The translations under genes were made by a program, and so were the position numbers. Shown here piece after piece: positions 32,365 to 40,281 of a stretch of 64,000 nt of DNA. Every line of letters begins with the position of its first letter. Positions within the stretch are counted from its first letter, which is position 1. Location: NCBI GenBank assembly GCA_039977295.1, contig JBDWDN010000005.1, positions 62,001-126,000 on the forward strand, read 5' to 3'. Source of the stretch: Hellea sp039977295. Its GTDB lineage: Bacteria; Pseudomonadota; Alphaproteobacteria; Caulobacterales; Maricaulaceae. The notes beneath the pieces are model-generated. The model saw only the letters and a program-made list of their open reading frames with translations. It made no database searches and was not told the origin of the DNA.

Positions 32365-33759
32365 ATGAGTGACAGACCCCGCAATCGAAATGAAACACAG
32401 CAAGACGGGTATTTTTATCCGCCTCATGCCGCGCCGCTTAAGGGAACTGAGAACTTCTTCTACGCGACGTGGAAATTTATGCGTAACCCCATAGAAGGTT
32501 TTGGGCCGTTGGCTTATTCACAGCCTATTGTTAGTCTCAAAACAATGGGCGTTCAGATGCATGTTATATCTGATCCCGAAGGCATGAACCAGGTTTTGAC
32601 CAAACATGCGAAGAAATTCACTAAAAGCCCTATCGACGCGCGCATTCTTGGCCCCGCCACCAAAGAGGGATTGCTATCTGTGCATGGGCAGCAATGGCGA
32701 AAACAGCGCCGCGCCGTCGCGCCGATGTTTGCCCATCGCCATATGTCGGACCTCGCGCCGCTCATCACGGAAACCATAAGGCGCTTTAAAGAGAAAATAG
32801 ATCAAAACCCTGATGTTGAATTGAATGTGGCTATGGCGGATTTGACCTTTGATGTTCTTGCGAAATCTCTTTTGGGAGATCCCGCAGGGCTTGACCGCGA
32901 CAGGCTTAAGCTCGCGACGCGGCGTGTTGTGACATCAGCGGGCACATTGCGGCCTGATGACCTATTGCCTTTGCCGCGCGGCACGCCGCGGCCTATCGGT
33001 TTTCGCGGACGGCGAGCGTTAAAACTCTTAAAGCAAGCTGCGGATGATCTTTTGGCGCGGCGCGCCCAAGAGCCAGGGGATGATTTGGTGGGGCTGCTCA
33101 CCAACGCCATTGACCCGAAGACAGGCGAGCCGCTCACGCCCAATGAACAGCGCGATAATCTAATCGGTTTCTTTATCGCGGGGCATGAAACGACGGCGCT
33201 GACCCTGACATGGGCGCTTTATCTTGTGGGAATGCACAAACCTACAGCCCAGCGGATTCGCGCCGAAATTTTGGATGTCGTGGGCGAAGGCGATATTCTT
33301 TATGAGCATATGGATAAGCTGATATTCACCCGCGCGGTAATTGACGAAACCATGCGGCTTTTCCCGCCGGCGCCGATTATGAACCGCGAATGCGTTGAGC
33401 GTTGTGAGGTCTTGGGGCGAGAGATGAAGGTTGGTGATATTCTGCTTTTAACGCCCTATGTGATGCACCGCACAGAGCGGCTTTGGGATAATCCGCACGC
33501 TTTCGACCCTGACCGTTTTATCCGGCAGCCAGAGCTCAAAGCCAAAGCCGCGCCCTTTATGCCTTTTGGCGCGGGCCCGCGCATTTGCGTCGGCATGGCT
33601 TTCGCGATTATGGAAGCGGTTATGGCGCTAGGAACGCTGGCGCGCGATTACGATATTGAAATCCCAGAGGATTGTTTTCCGAGGCCATTAATGACAGTAA
33701 CGTTGAGGCCTGAGGGCGGAGTGCCTGCGCGGATGGTAAGAGTAAAGAACGCGATATAA
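32365..33759 (+). CDS. Cytochrome P450
   Basis: A 464-residue soluble P450 (no N-terminal membrane anchor). The I-helix oxygen-activation motif is AGHETTALTLTW (about 272-283), the K-helix pair is ETMRLFPP, and the heme-thiolate loop is FGAGPRICVG with Cys408. Sequence style is that of bacterial CYP families with long-chain or terpenoid substrates, but the substrate cannot be predicted. No ferredoxin or reductase gene is adjacent. The preceding 120 bases are free of genes and would hold its promoter. Confidence 0.93.
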   Translation: MSDRPRNRNETQQDGYFYPPHAAPLKGTENFFYATWKFMRNPIEGFGPLAYSQPIVSLKTMGVQMHVISDPEGMNQVLTKHAKKFTKSPIDARILGPATKEGLLSVHGQQWRKQRRAVAPMFAHRHMSDLAPLITETIRRFKEKIDQNPDVELNVAMADLTFDVLAKSLLGDPAGLDRDRLKLATRRVVTSAGTLRPDDLLPLPRGTPRPIGFRGRRALKLLKQAADDLLARRAQEPGDDLVGLLTNAIDPKTGEPLTPNEQRDNLIGFFIAGHETTALTLTWALYLVGMHKPTAQRIRAEILDVVGEGDILYEHMDKLIFTRAVIDETMRLFPPAPIMNRECVERCEVLGREMKVGDILLLTPYVMHRTERLWDNPHAFDPDRFIRQPELKAKAAPFMPFGAGPRICVGMAFAIMEAVMALGTLARDYDIEIPEDCFPRPLMTVTLRPEGGVPARMVRVKNAI

Positions 33760-33804
33760 AAGCGAGTGTCTTGAAAAACTCTAATTCAACATTACATATA
33801 GGTT

Positions 33805-34101
33805 ATGCTGGATTTTATGACGAAGACCCTGAAGGCTGAATATAAAGGCCGTCACATTGTTGTCCAAAATAATTGGCTCGGTGGATGCAAGATATTTGTA
33901 GATGATGCAATGATACACCACGATAAGCGGTATGTGCATTTGGATCGGGACTTGCCTTTTTTCGAATTTGATTTGAAAACACAGGACGGTGTGGAACCTG
34001 CGGCTGTTTTTGTGGAAGCCATTTTGGATGTAAAGTTATTGTTGCAGATAAGCGGCAAAACTGTCGCGCGAACAGATGCGACTACAAGAGTCGTAGCCTA
34101 A
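33805..34101 (+). CDS. Small conserved-looking protein, unknown function
   Basis: A 98-residue protein predicted to be mostly beta strands: LKAEYKGRHIVVQNNWLGGCKIFVDDAMI, then ILDVKLLLQISGKTV (given here as separate strand regions near residues 9-38 and 68-83). No signal peptide or membrane helix. A start at the ATG 12 bases on is possible. It looks like an intracellular accessory protein; I do not recognise the family. It lies between the P450 gene and the tmRNA. Confidence 0.5.
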   Translation: MLDFMTKTLKAEYKGRHIVVQNNWLGGCKIFVDDAMIHHDKRYVHLDRDLPFFEFDLKTQDGVEPAAVFVEAILDVKLLLQISGKTVARTDATTRVVA

Positions 34102-34215
34102 ACATAAACACAAGGCGAAGTGTCTCCATCGTGAGTTTAACCTAAACCTATTCTAGCGATTGAAGGCCTTAGACTTTGACGTCACTCAATAGGCATAGCG
34201 TAGATCACGCCGCGG

Positions 34216-34283
34216 CATCAAAAATGACACTACAGCCCCATTGATTGTTCATAGAATAATCCAAAGAGCGGTCATTTTTGATG
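34216..34283. repeat. Perfect 13-bp inverted repeat downstream of tmRNA
   Basis: CATCAAAAATGAC (34216-34228) and GTCATTTTTGATG (34271-34283) pair perfectly around a 42-base loop. It lies just past the likely 3' end of the tmRNA coding piece on the minus strand and could serve in termination or 3' processing. Confidence 0.6.
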
Positions 34284-34610
34284 ATGATAAGTGCAGGGTT
34301 TCTGTTGCCAGCTACCCTGCGAAGCCCGCCTAACCGTATGACGGGTTAGGAGTTAAAGTGCGGTTTGTCGCGCTGCTTACGCTGCGAGAGCAAAACCTTC
34401 ATTAGAATTGTCATTTGCAATTACTAAAAATAGGCATTTAACGATACCAAATCGAATGAAAGCAAACTTCTTTAGACGTCTGTCGATCCTATTTCGGCCC
34501 CATCAAAAACACACCGAAATCAGTGTGCTTATGGTGGAGCCGCCGGGTACCGCCCCCGGGTCCAGTCCGCTTATTACAAGCGCGTTTATCATCATAGCTA
34601 GCAAGCTAGC
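34284..34610 (-). ncRNA. ssrA: Permuted two-piece tmRNA (alpha-tmRNA)
   Basis: Transcribed on the minus strand in permuted order. The acceptor piece ends in GGCTCCACCA (CCA at 34532-34534), after a T-arm-like CCGGG/CCCGG stem. About 30 bases of intervening sequence (34502-34531) follow, then the coding piece begins with GGGGCCG at 34501, and GGATCGACAG is seen shortly after. The 7-bp acceptor stem (34495-34501 with 34536-34542) has G-U at pair 3, the alanine identity element. The tag frame (34418 down to 34377) reads ANDNSNEGFALAA then TAA. A pseudoknot-region hairpin is at 34293-34320. Outer ends are estimates. It rescues stalled ribosomes; tagged proteins go to ClpXP via SspB. Confidence 0.93.
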
Positions 34611-34616
34611 CCGCTC

Positions 34617-34645
34617 TATATAGGGACGTTGGGTTTTGATTCCAA
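34617..34645 (-). promoter_or_regulatory. tmRNA promoter
   Basis: On the minus strand TTGGAA (34645-34640), a 17-base spacer and TATATA (34622-34617). This puts the transcript start at about 34610, immediately before the acceptor piece. A GTTGG/CCAAC inverted repeat overlaps the spacer. Confidence 0.7.
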
Positions 34646-34724
34646 CAAAAAAGGCTAGCTGCAATGCAGATAACCTCTAACTGATGGGAGTCAGTTATTT
34701 GAGATTTTGTGTTTTAGCTCTCGT

Positions 34725-35021
34725 CTATTGCTTCGTTAGCAAATGATAGAACGTGACGCGATTCTTATGATTGTCACCTTTCATTCGCTGGCAGACGGCT
34801 TCGATAGCTTTTTCAGCAGCCGCAGTGTCCATGCCAAGTTTTTTGGCGCAATAGCCATCGCGAACGCGGTTGCGCTCAGTCTCGTCTGAGCAGGATACGA
34901 GAGATGCGTCTTTGTTAAGAAGCGCAACGCCGAGATAGTTTACGATTTTTTGAATGGCGTCTTGATCTGCGCCTGCGTCATAGCGCTCTACGTCATCCAT
35001 ATAGTCAGCTGCATTAGCCAT
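34725..35021 (-). CDS. DUF2853 family protein
   Basis: About 98 residues from the ATG at 35021 (MANAADYMDDVERYD); GGAGGAAAG lies just upstream, so the longer frame to 35072 is rejected. The family pattern is clear: ALLNKDASLVSCSDETERNRVRD, then KKLG and the C-terminal NRVTFYHLLTK. It is a small helical protein of unknown function. It sits upstream of the tmRNA on the same strand; the hairpin TAACTGA/TCAGTTA at 34679-34698 separates them. Confidence 0.8.
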   Translation of the reverse strand: MANAADYMDDVERYDAGADQDAIQKIVNYLGVALLNKDASLVSCSDETERNRVRDGYCAKKLGMDTAAAEKAIEAVCQRMKGDNHKNRVTFYHLLTKQ

Positions 35022-35183
35022 AGTCTTTCCTCCACACGAGTTGACAAATATTTTTAAACTTTGATTAACCATCTTTGCAAGGCAGGAATTATGGAAATAT
35101 CGTCAAGTTTCGTGAAATATCGCCACATTTTTGACACTGGATGCTTTGAAGTCAGACCAAAGCGTTTATAGTGCAAATACTTC

Positions 35184-36293
35184 ATGGAGACAGCTATTAC
35201 TCATAATATGGCGCAGACATTGTCTTGGCTCGAGAAACTCGTTGCTTTCGATACGCGTAATGGTTCAGGCGATGAATTGGCCTGCGTGGAGTTTCTGCGC
35301 GGCGCATTGGCTGCGCATAACCCTGATGAAATTATCATGGATACGGTATCGCGCTCACGCGGTAAAAGTGACAGCGGCTATGTCATGGCGCGCTGGGGAA
35401 ATCCTAAAACCGTTCTAAATGTGCATATTGATACGGTGCCAAGCGGGGACGGGTGGACGTCAAACCCCTTGAACCTAAAACGCGAGACAGGCCGGGTGAT
35501 TGGCTTAGGCACGAGCGACATAAAAGGCGCGGCGGCCTGTATTTTAGCCGCGATGGAGACTGCAGAGCTTCAAGATGTTGCAATATTGTTTTCAGGCGAC
35601 GAAGAACATGGCAGCGAAGTCATGCCTGAGATCATTAAGCGCGGGCATTATGGCGGCGCGCCGACAGCAATCGTCTGCGAGCCTACGTGCTGTGAGGTCG
35701 GGAAGCGGCACCGCGGCATGCTGGCCATGAATGCGCTATTTACGGGTAAGGGCGGGCATAGCTCTTTGTCTGATGTGACCGAGCGGCCCTTGTTGCAAGC
35801 TGCGCGATTAGCGGCGGCTTGGGGGGACTATAATGACGCGTATATGTCTTTTGGGCAGGCGCCCTACCAAGGCTTATGTCTGAATATTGGCGATATCGAA
35901 AATGACGGCGCTTATAATGTTATCCCGACGCGCTCAAAACTTTGGGCATCCATGCGGCCTCCGCCTGGCGATAGTGTCTCGGGGCGGCGCGAGGATATGC
36001 TGCGGATTGCCAAAGAGGTCACGCCCGAAGCGGTGATGGATGTAATTGTCGATTTTGAACCTTTTGCAGCGCGCAACGTCAGCGCCTTTAATGGCATTTT
36101 CGAAGATACGCCCATCGTCGATCTTCCTTACTGGACCGAAGCTGCCATGCTCTCCGAGGCTGGACTGAATGTCGTCGTTTATGGCCCGGGCGATGTTGAG
36201 CAGGCGCATAAGCCCAATGAATATGTTAGCGAGGCGCATCTTGTAACGGCCGCGGCTGCTTATGGGCGGGCTTTGTCGGGAGCGCATCTGTGA
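35184..36293 (+). CDS. M20 family deacetylase, acetylornithine/acetylcitrulline type
   Basis: A 369-residue di-zinc M20 amidohydrolase. Metal and catalytic residues: His81 and Asp83 (NVHIDTVPSG), bridging Asp112 (GTSDIKGA), catalytic Glu140 and ligand Glu141 (SGDEEHGS), Glu166 (CEPT) and His342 (VEQAHKPNE). The C-terminal YWTEAAMLSEAG and VYGPGDVEQAH closely recall Xanthomonas N-acetylcitrulline deacetylase, which replaces ArgE. It removes the acetyl group in arginine synthesis. The stop overlaps the start of the NAGS-like gene, so the two form an arginine operon. Choice between acetylornithine and acetylcitrulline cannot be settled here. Confidence 0.82.
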   Translation: METAITHNMAQTLSWLEKLVAFDTRNGSGDELACVEFLRGALAAHNPDEIIMDTVSRSRGKSDSGYVMARWGNPKTVLNVHIDTVPSGDGWTSNPLNLKRETGRVIGLGTSDIKGAAACILAAMETAELQDVAILFSGDEEHGSEVMPEIIKRGHYGGAPTAIVCEPTCCEVGKRHRGMLAMNALFTGKGGHSSLSDVTERPLLQAARLAAAWGDYNDAYMSFGQAPYQGLCLNIGDIENDGAYNVIPTRSKLWASMRPPPGDSVSGRREDMLRIAKEVTPEAVMDVIVDFEPFAARNVSAFNGIFEDTPIVDLPYWTEAAMLSEAGLNVVVYGPGDVEQAHKPNEYVSEAHLVTAAAAYGRALSGAHL

Positions 36294-37432
36294 GCAAACA
36301 CGCCATAAGAGAAACTGTTCTTCGCAGCTTATCCGCTATTGGGGCGACGAAGGAAGCGACCTTTTATGCCGAGCTTTTTGCGGCCCAAGATGCAGAACGC
36401 TTCGCCCTTATCGTGCTTGACCCGCGATGTTTGAAGAACCCGCTACTGGAAGCGTTGATTTCCAATTTGCGTATATTATCTGATTTGGGGCTTTCGCCTG
36501 TCCTGCTTGTGGGTGCGCTGGATGATGACCGAACTTCTGTAAAGTTTCAGAGCCAGCGGCTTGCCAAAGAACTCGAAATGGCGTCGGTGCAAATCGCAAA
36601 GCTTAATACTGCGAGCTACCAACTTATTCCCGAAGTGCGTCAGAAGGCTCGCCGCGGCAGGATTCCAATTTTGGAAATGACGGAGCGGCGCGGTAAAATG
36701 AATTTGACGACTTTGGTCGGCGCGCTAAAGCCCAATAAGATAATTTTTCTGCAGCCTTCTGGCAGATTAAGCCGCGGCGATCAGCATCTCTCATTCGTAA
36801 ATATTGACCGGCTTGAACAGAGCCTAAAACTTGATGAGCTCACGCTCGGTCAAGCGCGCTTTATCGCGCTCGTGCAAGAGCTTGCCAAAGAGAAAGATAA
36901 TGACGCGGTTTATGTTATGGCGTCGCCTCTAAATTTATTAACGGAACTCTTTACAACAAAAGGGTCGGGCACATTGTTGCGCCGAGCTGCGCCGATAATG
37001 GTTGTGCCGACTTTGGCCCGTACCAATAAGGTTAGGTTAAAAGTCTCGATTGAAGAAGCCTTTAACAAACCCATCTCGGCTTCGTTTCTACGTTCTAAAA
37101 TTTACAAAGGATTTATTGAAGAAGATTATCGCGGCGGCGCAATCTTTACGCAGCTCGCAGGCTTGCCCTATCTCTCAAAATTTTGGGTGAGCCGCGCGGC
37201 GCAAGGCGAAGGCATTGCCCGCGACCTCTGGGACAAAATGAGCCAAGATATTCCGGCTTTTTTCTGGCGCTCGCGCATGGGCAACCCCTTTAATGACTGG
37301 TATATGAGCGCTTGTGATGGCATGCAGATTAGCGGTGAATGGCGCGTATTTTGGAAAGGGCTGGACGCCCCCGAAGTGCCCGGAGCTATATTAGCGGCGT
37401 CGTCTGCGCCTGATGATTTTGAAATAAAATAA
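36290..37432 (+). CDS. N-acetylglutamate synthase-like protein with degenerate kinase domain
   Basis: A 380-residue protein starting with GTG that overlaps the upstream stop. The N-terminal part (to about 235) follows the amino-acid-kinase fold of bifunctional NAG synthase/kinases: NKIIFLQPSGRLSR and ELFTTKGSGTLLRRA align well, but the lysine-glycine and H-G-G-G phosphate-binding motifs are gone (IVLDPRCLK and LLVGALDDD in their place). The C-terminal NAT (DUF619-type) domain is well kept: YKGFIEEDYRGGAIFT, PYLSKFWVS (293-301), AAQGEGIARDLW and FFWRSRMGNPFNDWY. It probably acetylates glutamate with acetyl-CoA and uses the dead kinase domain for arginine control, as vertebrate NAGS does. Confidence 0.72.
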   Translation: MSKHAIRETVLRSLSAIGATKEATFYAELFAAQDAERFALIVLDPRCLKNPLLEALISNLRILSDLGLSPVLLVGALDDDRTSVKFQSQRLAKELEMASVQIAKLNTASYQLIPEVRQKARRGRIPILEMTERRGKMNLTTLVGALKPNKIIFLQPSGRLSRGDQHLSFVNIDRLEQSLKLDELTLGQARFIALVQELAKEKDNDAVYVMASPLNLLTELFTTKGSGTLLRRAAPIMVVPTLARTNKVRLKVSIEEAFNKPISASFLRSKIYKGFIEEDYRGGAIFTQLAGLPYLSKFWVSRAAQGEGIARDLWDKMSQDIPAFFWRSRMGNPFNDWYMSACDGMQISGEWRVFWKGLDAPEVPGAILAASSAPDDFEIK

Positions 37433-37462
37433 TGAGGGCCCTCCCTCAACTTAGGATTTTTT

Positions 37463-38587
37463 ATGACCCTTCATATTACCTCTGCCTTTGACGGCGGAAA
37501 CATTATTGTTCGCGACACTAAGGATATGTCCAATATCCGCCTTGCCATTCGTCCTGATAATAATTCTGATTTCTTTCAATGGTTTTACTACCGCGTCACA
37601 GGGGCAAAAGGCCAGCCGCTGAAAATGATTCTAGAAAACGCCAAAGACGCGGCTTTTACAGGCGGCTGGGACGGGTATCAGGCTTGCGCTAGCTATGATC
37701 GCCAAACCTGGTTTCGCGTTGAGAGCACCAGCTATGTCAATGGACAGCTAATTATCGAGCACACACCTGATATTGATAGCGTTTACTATGCTTATTTTGC
37801 GCCTTACCCGATGGACCGCCACGCCGATGTGGTCGCCGAAGCGGCGCTCCAAGACGGCGTGTCTTTGCGGGTTTTAGGCCAAACGGTTCAGGGTCAAGAC
37901 ATGGATTGCCTCTCTGTCGGCACTGGCGATAAAGTGATCTGGGTTATCGCCCGTCAGCATCCCGGCGAAACAATGGCGCAGTGGTGGATGGAAGGGTTTC
38001 TGTCCCGCCTGCTGGATGAAGAGGATGATGTCTCCACTAAGCTACGCGAAAAAGCGACATTTTACATCGTTCCAAATATGTGCCCCGATGGCGGACGAAA
38101 TGGAAACTTGCGCACCAATGAAACAGGCGCGAATTTGAACCGTGAATGGGGCGTGGCGACACTTCAGTCTGCCCCGGAAGTTTATTGCACCATCAAAGCG
38201 ATGGATGAGGCCAAGCCTGATCTTTGTTTTGATGTTCACGGCGATGAGAGCTTGCCTTATAACTTCATTGCAGGCGCGGAAGGCATTCCGGGATATACGG
38301 AGAAACAAGCCGATAATTTAGCTGCGTTTCTCTCGGCTTATAAAACAGCATCACCCGATTTTCAGACCGAGCATGGCTACCCCAAAACGGCGCCAGGCAA
38401 AGCGAATTTGACGATGTGCACGAATTATACAGCGCATGCTTATGACTGCTTGGCTATGACGTTGGAAATGCCGTTCAAGGATAATGCCAATGCGCCAGAT
38501 GCCGAATTTGGCTGGAGCCCTGAGCGCAGCGCGGATCTAGGCGGAGCGGCCTTAGACGCGATGCTCGCGGTTGTGGACGCGCTATAA
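37463..38587 (+). CDS. M14 family zinc carboxypeptidase, cytosolic (CCP-like)
   Basis: A 374-residue M14 peptidase. Before the catalytic domain is the beta-rich N-domain found in cytosolic carboxypeptidases (FFQWFYYRVTGAKG, residues 37-50). Zinc ligands His166 and Glu169 (RQHPGET) and His259 (DVHGDES), and catalytic Glu335 (TLEMPFKD), are in place, as is the substrate-binding NLNREW. No signal peptide, so cytosolic. Relatives in eukaryotes remove glutamates from tubulin; bacterial substrates are unknown. It lies 30 bases after the NAGS-like gene and ends in a terminator. Confidence 0.85.
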   Translation: MTLHITSAFDGGNIIVRDTKDMSNIRLAIRPDNNSDFFQWFYYRVTGAKGQPLKMILENAKDAAFTGGWDGYQACASYDRQTWFRVESTSYVNGQLIIEHTPDIDSVYYAYFAPYPMDRHADVVAEAALQDGVSLRVLGQTVQGQDMDCLSVGTGDKVIWVIARQHPGETMAQWWMEGFLSRLLDEEDDVSTKLREKATFYIVPNMCPDGGRNGNLRTNETGANLNREWGVATLQSAPEVYCTIKAMDEAKPDLCFDVHGDESLPYNFIAGAEGIPGYTEKQADNLAAFLSAYKTASPDFQTEHGYPKTAPGKANLTMCTNYTAHAYDCLAMTLEMPFKDNANAPDAEFGWSPERSADLGGAALDAMLAVVDAL

Positions 38588-38589
38588 AA

Positions 38590-38613
38590 AAAACCGCCCC
38601 AGAGAGCGGTTTT
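38590..38613. terminator. Bidirectional intrinsic terminator
   Basis: AAAACCGC (38590-38597) and GCGGTTTT (38606-38613) form a perfect stem, with a run of A to the left, so it can end both the M14 gene (plus) and the large secreted protein gene (minus). Confidence 0.85.
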
Positions 38614-38637
38614 CAGTGTTTTTAGAATTACCAGTGT

Positions 38638-39696
38638 TTAGTTCCGGCGCTGGTAAATATTTCTTGGACGGCGAGGTTTCACGCGATCATCGCCTTTGTC
38701 TTCAGTCTGAATGACATTACCTTCTTTATCCAAGTGGTATTTGAGGGATGGAACGCAGAACGTTTCACGCTTTCTGACGACAATCTTGTCAGGACCCATC
38801 TGATTATTAATCATGACGCTTTCAGAAACGCGTTCCTGTTTATTCGCATAATTATAGCAAACGAGATGACGTTTTTCATTGCGAACGCCATATTTTTTGC
38901 GGTTATGCTGCTTAGCAGAAGGGTTACACAGCATGACTGGACGCCCTAGAACCGCTTTGGACCCGCCAAATTGGTCTTCGATGTAGAGCGTCTCAGGTTT
39001 CAACTTATCTCCTTTTTCAATCATGTAGCATTGAAAGTGATCTCCCGGCACATCGATTGGATCAGGCATTTCTGGTTTCACAAGGTCTCCGCAGGGCGAA
39101 GAGAAAACCCAGTGCTTATCTGTTGTGTTTCCTGTGCCCTGAGGTTTGACCCATGCCATATCGGTTGGGACTGAACCCGTGTTGAAATCACTGCCAAGAT
39201 AATACCCTGCGGCTGCGCCCCAGACGGGAGCTGTAATAATAGACGGCGCAGCGCCAGTCGGCCCTGTTCCGCTTGGAGCCGGCGTCATAGCAATTATCTC
39301 GCCGGTGGTCGGTAAGCTCGAAAATCCACCACTAAGGGAGCTAGATTGGGTCGCGCTGGCAAAGCCGCTACTACCCGAGCCGCCCGAATAAATTTGTCCA
39401 TTATTACCCTTTAGGACGCCCGCAAACCCTTCCCGGGTTCTGTTGTCGCCCCAAACAATTACATTTACCCGGCACTGTCGCAGATCTTCGGGTGTGTTCA
39501 TCGAAAAACGCTGCGTGTTTTTCCAGGTGTAATTACTCGGCGAGTCGTATCTACTGAGGACATTGCCATTCTGGGTGATAGCCACCGTGAAACGGTTATC
39601 TGCGTTTACCGCGCCGTCAATTTGCGCGGCCATTGCGCTAGTTGATACGGTCATAAGCGCCGTAGCTAAAAGGCTTGATACAATTTGTTTTCTCAT
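38638..39696 (-). CDS. Secreted protein with two cysteine-rich C-terminal repeats
   Basis: A 352-residue protein with a clear signal peptide (cleavage near AMAAQ). The N-terminal part (24-130) has the DGAVNADNRFTVAI style of beta-rich modules seen in some secreted proteins. A Gly/Ser/Thr-rich linker follows. The C-terminal half has two related modules: HFQCYMIEKGD through GRPVMLCNP, and HLVCYNYANKQ through ETFCVPS, of the DUF7450 type as far as I can judge. Likely periplasmic or exported. A CRP-type palindrome lies 74 bases upstream of the start. Confidence 0.55.
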   Translation of the reverse strand: MRKQIVSSLLATALMTVSTSAMAAQIDGAVNADNRFTVAITQNGNVLSRYDSPSNYTWKNTQRFSMNTPEDLRQCRVNVIVWGDNRTREGFAGVLKGNNGQIYSGGSGSSGFASATQSSSLSGGFSSLPTTGEIIAMTPAPSGTGPTGAAPSIITAPVWGAAAGYYLGSDFNTGSVPTDMAWVKPQGTGNTTDKHWVFSSPCGDLVKPEMPDPIDVPGDHFQCYMIEKGDKLKPETLYIEDQFGGSKAVLGRPVMLCNPSAKQHNRKKYGVRNEKRHLVCYNYANKQERVSESVMINNQMGPDKIVVRKRETFCVPSLKYHLDKEGNVIQTEDKGDDRVKPRRPRNIYQRRN

Positions 39697-39769
39697 TTTA
39701 TTTCTCCATATGCCCCGTCGCGAAATGCGATGGATGAGATAGCTATATGGAAGACCAAGCGCTGAAATC

Positions 39770-39785
39770 TGTGACCGGAGTCACA
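39770..39785. promoter_or_regulatory. CRP-family consensus palindrome
   Basis: TGTGA at 39770-39774, six bases, TCACA at 39781-39785: an exact match to the TGTGA-N6-TCACA consensus of CRP-type regulators. It stands upstream of the minus-strand gene ending at 38638 and downstream of the TM2 gene, so it would act on the secreted protein gene. Alternatively it is a short transcript hairpin. Confidence 0.55.
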
Positions 39786-39816
39786 AATCACAAATCTTGT
39801 CTAAAAAATTACAGCC

Positions 39817-40140
39817 CTATTCAGGGCCGTTTTTTACGAAGTGGTAAATATCGAGAATCTTTTCCCAGTTTTTTGTGCGCGTGCGGTTGCCGATGAGGAA
39901 GCAATCAACGATTTGCCAGATGCCCATGCCGCCGAAAGTGATGAGCTTTAAAATACCGAGGCCAACATCACCGACAATGAAGCGATCTATGCCAAAAAAG
40001 CCAAGCCACATATTCCACCCAAAGAGCTCAACGGGGTTTTGAGTCTCGCGCTGCACAATATCAATAAACTTTCGGCGGTCGCTCTCTTCTAGTGACGCGG
40101 CCATTTCCATTAAGTTACGATCATAAATCAGTCTGTCCAT
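39817..40140 (-). CDS. TM2 domain membrane protein
   Basis: About 107 residues from the ATG at 40140 (a TTG just before it is less likely; GGGAGAG is upstream). The TM2 module is clear: two helices around WLGFFGIDRFIVGDVGLGILKL and GMGIWQIVDCFLI (about 46-83), with the typical G-x-D-R/H-F-Y/I turn. The N-terminal 40 residues are charged and helical. TM2 proteins are small inner-membrane proteins of unknown function. Monocistronic. Confidence 0.82.
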   Translation of the reverse strand: MDRLIYDRNLMEMAASLEESDRRKFIDIVQRETQNPVELFGWNMWLGFFGIDRFIVGDVGLGILKLITFGGMGIWQIVDCFLIGNRTRTKNWEKILDIYHFVKNGPE

Positions 40141-40281
40141 CAAATCTCTCCCTTATCGATTAACAATAAGGATGTAAGACTGCTTATCTGAAGTTTCAAG
40201 GGGCAAGGCTCCGATTTTCAAATTGTGGATTACGGGCGGCGGGCCATTGCGGCGAATCGCTCTTTGCGCTTATGACTAATT

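Noticed and set aside
34408..34623. A 71-codon open frame over the tmRNA
   Set aside because: It lies antisense to both tmRNA pieces and its intervening sequence; the structured RNA explains the conservation of the region.
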